DNA from: a virus
Length of the DNA: 21,377 bases
IMG/VR virus record: IMGVR_UViG_3300030061_004300
Location: 2,859 to 24,235 of that record
Direction: 5' to 3' (one strand)
Position numbers and translations under genes: made by a program
Notes under the pieces: model-generated
The model's input: the letters and a program-made list of their open reading frames with translations, nothing else
Database searches by the model: none
What the model was told of the DNA's origin: nothing
Part shown: one piece after another, positions 11,201 through 18,055 of the stretch
How positions within the stretch are numbered: the stretch's first letter is position 1
Layout of the letters: the number at the start of each line of letters is the position of its first letter

Positions 11201-12076
11201 GATGAAGAAGAAGTCATTGGGTCTGGTAATTTTTTAATAATTGATGATGGTTGTGATATTCCAACCGAAGAGAATGAGGGACATATTTTTGTACAAAGTA
11301 ATGGTAGGGTTTTATATAATAATAGAACGAACTCACCCATACATGGTTTTCAATTTAGAGCTCCTGCTAGTTACAATTTACTTGGAGCAGCTGGAGGAGC
11401 TGCAGGTGATAAAAATTTTCAAATAACATATAATAATACTAATGAAGTTCTCGCTTTTACACTTGATGGAAATGCAATTTCAGAACAATGTGGGACACTA
11501 TTAATTTTAGATTTAATGCCAGATTGGGAAGATGAAGCAGACAATCAGTCAAATTTATATAATATGGTTTTTTCTGATTTTAATTCTAATCCAATTCCTA
11601 TGAATTATTTTTATTGGAATGTAGGTTGTACAGATGAATATGCAAACAATTATGATAATAATGCTAATTGGGAAGATAATAGTCAATGTACATATGATAA
11701 TCTTGTGATAGTTTCAGATTTTTATAATTTTGAACAAATAGAAAGATATGCTTATCTAAATCCATATAATGCATTAAATGACGATGGAACTAATTATTGG
11801 GATGGTGAATCACTAATAACAACTTTTTCAGAGGAAAGTTCAGTCGGACAGATATTTATAGATGATAATTCAGATAATGTTCTGAAAGAAAATTGTAAGT
11901 TAGAATTAAATTTAGGAAGTATAAGTGATAGAGCAATTACAGATTCAGGTGGTAATTCCAATAAGGGTTTGTTAATTGGGGATTATAAAATTAAAAAAAC
12001 ACAAAAGAATGAACCGATGAGAAGAGACTCTTACATCAGAATACCACAAAAAGGTAAAGAAAATGGAGCGTTATAG
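8258..12076 (+). CDS. Giant mosaic virion protein with PKD-like, dockerin-like and cohesin-like modules
   Basis: 1272 residues; the ATG overlaps the preceding TAA, with AAGGGG 7 bases upstream, so translation is probably coupled. The N-terminal ~490 residues are not recognised. Then come a degenerate PKD-like segment (~493-570, FFVVDWDD and KHNYNTPG), an IGG segment (PIIGGVSEDSKYMKSI, ~624), ELGKAIEKMDLEQIRFF (~667), and an EF-hand/dockerin-like cassette (~706-757, DVNANGVVLDESD, GRPDI). Next are a Gly/Pro-rich linker with a six-Asp run (~825-885), a cysteine motif (CYDESALNYN, ~889), a cohesin-like domain (~1007-1120), a second cysteine motif (GCTDEYANNYD, ~1122) and a C-terminal tail (DSGGNSNKGLLIGDYK...GAL) related to that of the preceding protein. 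It looks like a paralogue of that protein with extra modules inserted. Inferred role: receptor-binding or appendage-assembly component. Confidence 0.84.
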   Translation: MSKKRLIKNKPTQGDLGLYTYKDDNPSQDYLDSDGIAIRYDKFSKQDLYSNSIGDNINEAICDSKMQNAINPDIDALGFIGDSFIQINSMNIKNRGVNSDINDVYFRIYICSDRFWSPYGSNGSIKSHNTMKSTSNGFRRYKSGTTEQPALFFTQNGPNYNENGSPGTSLFTDIRIAEQFDTMNVLGGIPEANVQSPENAVFIPEFSKKYEHFDPRLSLLKNDSDYEAPIIMAGDWSTLFQEDQENPIHIIMHMDGDMDTTFDKSRNETISIWSFNPSELFEFDSQGNITGGKLTTLEWDNHDIEKYSTNQDYTAAFTGEALSITINTLGGVELNSEGYNPPTEYIEQNPLVTPPIVGYTGLDIDEFITKINPSSQILKSSETYGEEVGDNEIRYTAEFADYIPIPYVELINGDKDFQIYYESIDDRLLVSAPNEVNLSFDVSVHPEPYGSDELTLFQDSNSIELISKFNTDSYDFYSDDEITPVLNVNQSDYMFFVVDWDDRDNIYKTIADVLLDWPRTNNELLQKRNQNLYHIQHISNTAQTGFRNPLKHNYNTPGMKRIKTIMISHNSLMSNQGIFQSLETNRWKLITTKLFVDIPSNEFPDFGQVGGSDYTTLPWPYTTPIIGGVSEDSKYMKSIDDILGGGNIGDLDIIDETFLVNAKENTELGKAIEKMDLEQIRFFNASYDMNTLLDIPISDLSITNVTPDYLQTLPFPFWYEEFDVNANGVVLDESDVNIWVNNGRPDIADWITRNIDGDSLEESEFNLPLNQPYPPLPYPVVNTIMMSTQDELMSPMIPTYPIVNTIITNEESNQIQVIGNSGGPAGPDSSIYNPDPEPSIGGGFNWSPGGSGWEWTNVGGDSVDVYQWIYVGYSDDDDDDVSPPPSVSYTCYDESALNYNSGGDYACQNNNCCIYLNNLVNDWIEYFNTIPQYNWNNYSTTVNDEGLSGLQQLQQFFIDDFATPAYVIINWAIDKFYVSTPDEEEVIGSGNFLIIDDGCDIPTEENEGHIFVQSNGRVLYNNRTNSPIHGFQFRAPASYNLLGAAGGAAGDKNFQITYNNTNEVLAFTLDGNAISEQCGTLLILDLMPDWEDEADNQSNLYNMVFSDFNSNPIPMNYFYWNVGCTDEYANNYDNNANWEDNSQCTYDNLVIVSDFYNFEQIERYAYLNPYNALNDDGTNYWDGESLITTFSEESSVGQIFIDDNSDNVLKENCKLELNLGSISDRAITDSGGNSNKGLLIGDYKIKKTQKNEPMRRDSYIRIPQKGKENGAL
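10373..10530 (+). repeat. EF-hand/dockerin-like cassette, copy 2 (in 1272-aa protein)
   Basis: Encodes YLQTLPFPFWYEEFDVNANG, then VVLDESDVNIW and GRPDIADWI. The DVNANGVVLDESD pattern is that of dockerin type I/EF-hand loops (DxNxDGxVxxxD). This is the most canonical of the three copies. Confidence 0.6.
10587..10677 (+). repeat. Direct repeat of 25 bp, 66-bp period, within coding sequence
   Basis: The 25-mer at 10587-10611 recurs at 10653-10677 with one mismatch (G10595 against A10661). The spacing of 66 bases is in frame and gives the peptides YPVVNTI and YPIVNTI 22 residues apart, in a linker just after the dockerin-like cassette. It looks like a small tandem duplication. Confidence 0.7.
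10921..11002 (+). repeat. Cysteine motif of GCTDxxAxNY type, copy 1
   Basis: Encodes TCYDESALNYNSGGDYACQ followed by NNNCCIY. This follows the GCTDxxAxNYxxxAxxDDGSCxY pattern common in secreted proteins of marine Bacteroidetes and some marine phages. The Gly before the first Cys and the DDGSC core are degenerate. Confidence 0.55.
11279..11620 (+). other. Cohesin-like beta domain in the 1272-aa protein
   Basis: Residues ~1007-1120 run GHIFVQSNGRVLY, IHGFQF, an AAGGAAGD turn, VLAFTLDGNAI, CGTLLILDL and MVFSDFNSNPIPM. This order (I-x-GFQF, then VL-x-F-x-L-x-G, then CGTL, then VFSD) is the pattern of a cohesin-like domain that in Bacteroidetes secreted proteins often precedes the GCTD cysteine motif, as it does here. 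The call is from pattern memory; no alignment was possible. Confidence 0.45.
11621..11697 (+). repeat. Cysteine motif of GCTDxxAxNY type, copy 2
   Basis: Encodes GCTDEYANNYDNNANWEDNS followed by QCTYDN, a near-canonical copy directly after the cohesin-like domain. The two cysteines probably form a local disulphide or the motif binds a metal; that is inference. Confidence 0.65.
11896..12073 (+). repeat. Shared C-terminal tail motif, copy in the 1272-aa protein
   Basis: Encodes LELNLGSISDRAITDSGGNS, then LLIGDYKIKKTQ, a basic stretch and terminal NGAL. The common skeleton is D-x-SGN-x-N-x-G, DYK, basic residues, GA-[FL]. Confidence 0.6.
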
Positions 12077-12078
12077 TC

Positions 12079-15000
12079 ATGCCTAATTTAGAATATGATT
12101 TTAATAATGATGATTATCAATTAATTACTGATGGTAATAATACTGCTCAATTAACATCTGATGATTATGTTAGAATTACTGTTTACGAAAATTTAAGAAA
12201 CGAAATTTATCGATATATAGATTCAGATGGAGTTAGAAAAAAAGCAGTTTTTTATTCTGCTTATGGGAAAGATGTACTTATAATTAATACAGGTGCATTT
12301 TTTAATGAACCTAAATCATCAATAAAAACACTTGGTATGGGTTTAAATGATTTTCCAATATATACAACTGAAAACGAAGATGGAACTAAAAGTCATTATT
12401 TAAAACCAAATGAATTGTTTAATCAAAAACAATTTCCAGAAGGTAATTATAGTATTAAAGTTGACTTTTTAAAACAACTTAATCCACTAAATGTTACAAC
12501 AGCATATCTTTCAACTTTACCATATCCTAATTATTTTGAAGAAGCTGATGTTAATTCAGATACTAATTTAAATAATCAAGACCAACAAATTTGGAGTCTA
12601 CAAGGAAGACCTGATATATCATCTGCAGTAATTCAACATATGCAAGGAGGTGAACAATTTCCTAATTATGCTGGAGAAGGACAAGAACCAAAAACATCTG
12701 AATATTATTATAATCCAAATTTTGTTGGATATACTTATGATTTTATTATTAAAGAAATTTCAACTTCAAGAAAAGAAATTCGTTTAAAATTATTAAATGA
12801 TAATCTTATAAAAGACAGTCAAGTTAGTAAAGATATTGAAAATATATTAACTTCTTTTGGTGAAACTTTTGATTTTAAACATGTATTGAATGTTGGTGAT
12901 GGTAATCATATACCAATTACTAATTTTCATTTTGATGCAGTAAGTGATGGAAAAGATAATCAATCAGTAATTTTAAGATTATATAAACCACTTCCATTAT
13001 CTATAAATAATTTAAAATTAGTTTCAATTGAAAGAGAAGTATTTGTAACTCAAACCACAGATATATATTACTTTTCGGAAATAGAATCAACCCAAAGAGG
13101 TTTAGGTTTAAATCCTGATCAAACAGAAAATTGGATAAATGCTGACGAGGGTAATTCTGATTTTCAAAATTATAATGAATTAACACAATCTTTAACAGAT
13201 ATTAGTTTAAAACAATTTACTTCAGGTAGTTCTCATTATTATCCAAATTTAAATACAAATTTTAATGAGTTTGAAAATCATACATTTTTTGGTTCTGCTA
13301 AAAGAAAATTAGAAAATTTTAAAAACAAAGTAGAAACAATACAATCTTATCATTCTCAAATAGAGGATTCATTAAGTACAGATACTACAATGACTGGAGA
13401 TTCATTACAAGTAAAAAAATTAAGAAAAGATTTATTCAATAAAATAGACGAAGAAATAAATTCATTTACACCATATGAAAGATTTTTATATTTTGATGGT
13501 CAAAGTGAATCAACTGCAAGTGCTCCAGGTGTTGGTAGAAATTATGCTGATACAATAGCCACACAGACGAGTTATACTCAAGGTTCACTTATACATAACG
13601 ATGGTATAACATTAGGACCAAGTGAAGGTTTTAGTGAAGTTTATAAACATTCATCAGAAAAACCATCAGGAAATAATTCACAAGATGTAGGTTTATTTAA
13701 AAGAAAATATTATGTTAGTGATAAACCATTTTTTAATTATGATAAATCAATTTATTTATCTTTTTTAATGAAAGCTGATAGTGGTAGTGCATTAACATTT
13801 ACAAATTCACAAAAAGATTATGGTGTACATAGAGGTGAACAAGTTAACTTTCCAGAAAAGTCAAAATTTAAAGAAAACTTATTAAATCCACCAAGAACAA
13901 GTAGTGTGTATCAGAGATATATTTTTCATACATCACACTCTCATTTTATTCCAGCTGCATCGGTTAACAATGATTTACACAATATAGGTAATTTTACAGC
14001 TGCATCAACGGAATTTCACATATTAAGTCAATCAAAATCTGGTTCAAAACCTATAAAAGATTCAGGTGGTCACTATCAAAGTTATTCAACTGTTACAACA
14101 AGTAGTGGTATACCATTTAAAGGTTCAATAATGCCAAGTGGTGAATTATTTGATATTGGTTTTACTAATCAATCATCAGCAAGTCTATCAGGTTATTGGA
14201 ATATTGATAATGTTGCATCAGCTAGTTCTTTAGTTATTTCCAATGCTATAAATAGTTCTGGAACAACAAATGGTAATGCTACATTAGTATCGGGTGTTAC
14301 TGCTTCAGCTGGTGTACAAGTTCATAATAGACAATATGGTTCATCATATTTTTTTACAAGTGAAAGTAGTGCTAGAGTTGCATTTGAAACTGCAACAAAT
14401 TATAATTTTAATAGAGATAATAATTTTTCATTATCCATATGGGCAAAAAGATTTCATAAAAATACAGGTTCAGCAGACTCATCAGATGGTAATGTACAAG
14501 CAATTTTTACTAGAGGTGGTGGAAATCAATCATATGGAATAGATTATTATTTCCCTGCTAATCAGATTAGAGCTGGTGTGAGAGGTAATGCTTCACAATT
14601 TAATGCTACATTTAATACAACAGATGATTTGTTAAAATGGAATCATATTGTATTTACATATACAAGTGGTTCATCAACTGGTATAAAACTTTATGTTAAT
14701 GGTGAACTAAAAAGTAGTACAACTACAACAGGTGCTAGTTATCAGATAACTGGTTCTAGTCATTTTTCACATTCAGCCGCTGCAGCAGAACCTGAGTTGT
14801 TAAGTATAGGTGCTAATGATACATTGGGTGGAACATCAAGGTATTATAATGGATTCTTACAGTATCCAAGAGTTTATAATAGAGCTATACCTGCGGATGA
14901 GGTTAAACAATTATATTTAACACCTGATGGAAAAACTGAAACAAGAATTACAGATGTAAAAGTAACATTTAAAAATCCAACTAATGCTAAACCATTTAGT

Positions 15001-17964
15001 GACCTTTATCATACAAGTTCTGCGGAATGGACAAATTGGTATAATGGAATGTATGATTCAGCTTCATCTTTTGATACTGATAATATACATAGTTTAGAAA
15101 ATAATCTACCTCTTTACATTCAAGAAAGTTCTGAATACAATGATTTAAAAGATTTCTTATCATTACAAGGTGAACAATATGATGTAATTAGAAACCATAT
15201 TGATTCTGTAGGAACATTAAATGATAGAGGATATAAAGAAACAGATTCTCCACCATCAAATACTTATCCAATGTTATTAGAAAATCTTGGGTATCAAGCA
15301 ATAAATCCATTTAGTGGAAGTTTAACAGATTCATTAGCAAACTATTTAAATGGTGTTACTTCAATTGATGATATAAAAAATAATACTTGGAGAAAAACAC
15401 TTAATAATTTAATATACATTTACAAATCAAAAGGAACACTAAATTCTGTTAGAGGATTATTAAATGTCTATGGTTATCCACCTGACATAATTAATTTACA
15501 AGAGTTTGGTGGAAGTCAAGGTGAAGATTTAATCAAAGATTCAATTCCATCATCTAATAATCAAAATGATACTGATTTAATTAATCAAACTGGTGGTACT
15601 AACTTCAAAAGTTCAGATAAGAAACTATCAAGATATACATTTCAAAATAATTCTGAAAGAGTTTTTAATCTTGATTGGTATATGGATAGTGCAAATATTA
15701 ATTCAATTGAATTTGTTTACAAACATCAAAATACAACCAATGTACAAACAATATTAAAATCAAGTGGTAGTAAAGCAGAAAACCTTTGGGATTTAAGATT
15801 AGTACCAAGTGCAGATGGTTTAAGTTCATCATTTGCATTTAGATTAAATAATTCAAAAACAGGTTCTTTAGCTATAGCTACTAATGCTCTTTCAATGTCA
15901 ACTGCATATTCAAGAATATCTGATGGTCAATTATGGAATGTAATGTTACAAAGAATGACTTCAAGTACTTCAACAAACATTACAAATGAATATAGATTAC
16001 ATAGTTCATTACAAAATGATAAATCTATTGAAACATATAATTATGTAACAATGTCTGTAAGTGGTGGATTATCTATTGACAATAATAATCTTGCAAATCA
16101 AAACTTTATAGGTAGTGGTTCAAGACATGCATTATCATCATCTAACTTAGTAGTTGGTGAGACAGTTACTGGTTCATTAGCTGAAATAAAAGCATGGAAT
16201 AGTCCATTAAGTAAATCTAAATTTAGATTACATACTCTTAATAAATTTTCAGTTGTTGGTAATACAATAAACTCACATGAAAAAGAATTAGTTTATCATT
16301 TTAGATTAAATGAAAATTTTTCAACTTCATCAATTTCAGCTTCAAATCAATTTTTAACAATATCTGATTCGTCTCCAAAGACAACTTTATCAACAGATTA
16401 TTCATTTCAAAAAACTGGTAGTTTATTTGCTAATAAATCAGTTTATGGATTTGACTTAATAAAACAAGTTACAATTGGTTTAAAAAACGATAATCAAGAT
16501 ATTCAAAATGATAGTAAAATAATCATAAGTCCAAAATTTAGAAGTTTAGGAAATTTAAATCCTACACAAAAATCAACATTAGAATCAAAAAATAGTACTT
16601 TAAAAAATTCAGTTAAAATAGAATTAGATAAATCATTAACAAATACTATAAATGAACATATTTTAAATAGAGTTGATAACTTCGATTTTCAAAAATTATA
16701 TGGTGATCCAAAGTATTATTTTTCTTCATCATATATTGAACTTGATAATTTAAGGGAAGACTTTTTTAAAGCTTTTCCAATACAAGTTGATATTAATAAA
16801 TTTATAAAAGCTAATGAGAGTATTTCAAATCATTCTTTATCAGAAGGATTAAAAACATTAGTACCAGCTCGTTCAACATTTAGTGATAAAAATAGTGGAT
16901 TTGGTGTAACTATAAAACCAACTATATTTGAAAGAAATAAATATCAACATAAAAAACACTCAGTTGAAACAAATCCAAATACAGCAACAGGAAGTATTGT
17001 CTTTGTTAAAAATACAGAATATAAACAACAATCATTTACTTCTAATGTTGAATTACCATATAGTCAATCAATTAGTATAGGTAATGCTTATTCTGCTAAT
17101 AGAGACTACATTCACTCACCAGCTTTACAACCAGATGGTGTAACTGGTTCTATTGAATATCCAAAGTCAGGTTCTTCAGTATCTGTGAATGAAAATATTT
17201 TATTTGAAAGTACTAAAATAATTTTCCCTTATTCAGGTTCAATAAGTATGGGCAATACTTATATAACTGAAAGTGCTGAAAATGCTTATGTAACACCTCA
17301 CTTTTTACAATTTGGTGGAATTACATCTTCTATTGTATTTCCATATTCAGGATCTATTAATTACATTCCAACACATTACAATAAATCATTTGTGAATATA
17401 CACGATAGTTGGGGAACAGGTGTTGATAAAACACACTTTATAAATTTTGCTGGTGGTACTGGTTCAAATAATAATTACAATGTTGGACATATTGATACAA
17501 GAAATGTATTTCATATGATTGGAGATAATGAATATTATTCTTCATCATTTGGTAAAGCAAGTGATTTTAGTGATGAGGATAGATTTTATAATAGAACACA
17601 AATAACTGAAAATTTAAAAAGAGGTGTAGAGTATAATTCTTTAATTGGTGGAACTCCAGGAACACAAACTGGAAGAATGATGGGTAAAACAAGATATTTT
17701 CTTACTGGTTCAGATGGAACTATATTAAGTTTACCATCAAATCATGTAACAAAATTTAGTCAACCATTTAAAGAACAGATGTATAAAGGAACGCAATACA
17801 CTAGTAAAGGATTTTTTCCAAAAACATCTACAGAAGATAAAGATGTAGATCACTCAACATCTTCATTTTATAGTGTTACGGTAACTGGTGGTGAAAGACA
17901 AATTATAGTAAAAGAAGGTGGAGCACCAACTTTAGGTACAGATGGTAAGATTACATATAATTAA
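12079..17964 (+). CDS. Giant tail/baseplate protein: EF-hand-like cassette, two LamG-like domains, tail protein I-like core
   Basis: 1961 residues, starting two bases after the previous TAG with GGAG about 10 bases upstream. The N-terminal ~135 residues form a beta-type domain (VRITVYENL, FPEGNYSIKVDFLKQ), followed by the EF-hand/dockerin-like cassette (~139-190) and EISTSRKEIRLKLL (~227). Residues ~405-475 are charged and probably coiled coil. A clear LamG-like domain lies at ~748-950 (NNFSLSIWAKRF, WNHIVFTYTSG, LYVNGEL, PRVYNRAIPADEV). Residues ~1010-1145 (DFLSLQGEQYDVIRNHID, then YKSKGTLNSVRGLLNVYGYP) resemble the phage tail protein I/P2 gpI family, a baseplate component. A second LamG-like region covers ~1175-1420. 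Then come KFIKANE and LVPARS, VTIKPTIFERNK, a tandem repeat at ~1657-1762, and a C-terminal segment (GRMMGKTRYF, FKEQMYKGTQ). I infer a baseplate-anchored adhesin fusion. The LamG call is good; the gpI-like call is moderate. Confidence 0.85.
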   Translation: MPNLEYDFNNDDYQLITDGNNTAQLTSDDYVRITVYENLRNEIYRYIDSDGVRKKAVFYSAYGKDVLIINTGAFFNEPKSSIKTLGMGLNDFPIYTTENEDGTKSHYLKPNELFNQKQFPEGNYSIKVDFLKQLNPLNVTTAYLSTLPYPNYFEEADVNSDTNLNNQDQQIWSLQGRPDISSAVIQHMQGGEQFPNYAGEGQEPKTSEYYYNPNFVGYTYDFIIKEISTSRKEIRLKLLNDNLIKDSQVSKDIENILTSFGETFDFKHVLNVGDGNHIPITNFHFDAVSDGKDNQSVILRLYKPLPLSINNLKLVSIEREVFVTQTTDIYYFSEIESTQRGLGLNPDQTENWINADEGNSDFQNYNELTQSLTDISLKQFTSGSSHYYPNLNTNFNEFENHTFFGSAKRKLENFKNKVETIQSYHSQIEDSLSTDTTMTGDSLQVKKLRKDLFNKIDEEINSFTPYERFLYFDGQSESTASAPGVGRNYADTIATQTSYTQGSLIHNDGITLGPSEGFSEVYKHSSEKPSGNNSQDVGLFKRKYYVSDKPFFNYDKSIYLSFLMKADSGSALTFTNSQKDYGVHRGEQVNFPEKSKFKENLLNPPRTSSVYQRYIFHTSHSHFIPAASVNNDLHNIGNFTAASTEFHILSQSKSGSKPIKDSGGHYQSYSTVTTSSGIPFKGSIMPSGELFDIGFTNQSSASLSGYWNIDNVASASSLVISNAINSSGTTNGNATLVSGVTASAGVQVHNRQYGSSYFFTSESSARVAFETATNYNFNRDNNFSLSIWAKRFHKNTGSADSSDGNVQAIFTRGGGNQSYGIDYYFPANQIRAGVRGNASQFNATFNTTDDLLKWNHIVFTYTSGSSTGIKLYVNGELKSSTTTTGASYQITGSSHFSHSAAAAEPELLSIGANDTLGGTSRYYNGFLQYPRVYNRAIPADEVKQLYLTPDGKTETRITDVKVTFKNPTNAKPFSDLYHTSSAEWTNWYNGMYDSASSFDTDNIHSLENNLPLYIQESSEYNDLKDFLSLQGEQYDVIRNHIDSVGTLNDRGYKETDSPPSNTYPMLLENLGYQAINPFSGSLTDSLANYLNGVTSIDDIKNNTWRKTLNNLIYIYKSKGTLNSVRGLLNVYGYPPDIINLQEFGGSQGEDLIKDSIPSSNNQNDTDLINQTGGTNFKSSDKKLSRYTFQNNSERVFNLDWYMDSANINSIEFVYKHQNTTNVQTILKSSGSKAENLWDLRLVPSADGLSSSFAFRLNNSKTGSLAIATNALSMSTAYSRISDGQLWNVMLQRMTSSTSTNITNEYRLHSSLQNDKSIETYNYVTMSVSGGLSIDNNNLANQNFIGSGSRHALSSSNLVVGETVTGSLAEIKAWNSPLSKSKFRLHTLNKFSVVGNTINSHEKELVYHFRLNENFSTSSISASNQFLTISDSSPKTTLSTDYSFQKTGSLFANKSVYGFDLIKQVTIGLKNDNQDIQNDSKIIISPKFRSLGNLNPTQKSTLESKNSTLKNSVKIELDKSLTNTINEHILNRVDNFDFQKLYGDPKYYFSSSYIELDNLREDFFKAFPIQVDINKFIKANESISNHSLSEGLKTLVPARSTFSDKNSGFGVTIKPTIFERNKYQHKKHSVETNPNTATGSIVFVKNTEYKQQSFTSNVELPYSQSISIGNAYSANRDYIHSPALQPDGVTGSIEYPKSGSSVSVNENILFESTKIIFPYSGSISMGNTYITESAENAYVTPHFLQFGGITSSIVFPYSGSINYIPTHYNKSFVNIHDSWGTGVDKTHFINFAGGTGSNNNYNVGHIDTRNVFHMIGDNEYYSSSFGKASDFSDEDRFYNRTQITENLKRGVEYNSLIGGTPGTQTGRMMGKTRYFLTGSDGTILSLPSNHVTKFSQPFKEQMYKGTQYTSKGFFPKTSTEDKDVDHSTSSFYSVTVTGGERQIIVKEGGAPTLGTDGKITYN
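12490..12650 (+). repeat. EF-hand/dockerin-like cassette, copy 3 (in 1961-aa protein)
   Basis: Encodes YLSTLPYPNYFEEADVNSDT, then LNNQDQQIW and GRPDISSAVIQHMQGG. It has the same order of elements as copy 2 and similar length, but the DNA has diverged well beyond recent duplication. Confidence 0.58.
17047..17364 (+). repeat. Tandem ~57-residue beta repeat near the C terminus of the 1961-aa protein
   Basis: Unit 1 (PYSQSISIGNAYSANRDYIH, LQPDGVTGSIEYPKSGS) and unit 2 (PYSGSISMGNTYITESAENA, LQFGGITSSIVFPYSGS) start 171 bases apart, in frame. A partial third unit (PYSGSINYIPTHY) follows. Regular alternation suggests a beta-structured stalk. Confidence 0.65.
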
Positions 17965-17999
17965 AGTAATTAAAAAACACTCTATTTTTTTAAATTACT
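17965..17999 (+). terminator. AT-rich stem-loop after the giant tail gene, possible terminator
   Basis: Immediately after the TAA, the arm AGTAATTAAAAAA (17965-17977) can pair with TTTTTTTAAATTACT (17985-17999) around the loop CACTCTA, with one bulged base and up to about 13 pairs. It lies in the only gap of any size (88 bases) in an otherwise packed gene block. It lacks a GC-rich stem and its U run is inside the stem rather than after it, so it is not a textbook intrinsic terminator. It could instead be an mRNA end-protecting or processing hairpin, or chance in AT-rich DNA. Confidence 0.35.
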
Positions 18000-18039
18000 A
18001 ATATTTATATATGAATTAAAGTATTAATTATTTCAAAGC

Positions 18040-18055
18040 AGGAGAAAATAATATG
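18040..18055 (+). promoter_or_regulatory. Strong ribosome binding site for the 241-aa protein
   Basis: AGGAG at 18040-18044 lies 8 bases before the ATG at 18053. It is one of only two full AGGAG sites at starts in the window. The other is at 18785-18789, 9 bases before the 372-aa gene start. The upstream genes use shorter or weaker purine runs. This fixes the start and suggests higher translation of these two products. I could not support a promoter in the gap. Confidence 0.7.

Noticed and set aside
12079-17964. Possible diversity-generating retroelement target in the giant tail gene
   Set aside because: No reverse transcriptase and no near-identical template/variable repeat pair with A-specific changes is visible in the window.
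18002-18009. TATTTATA in the 88-base gap, which is TATAAATA on the minus strand
   Set aside because: It would transcribe against all genes in the window, and such octamers are expected by chance in DNA this AT-rich.
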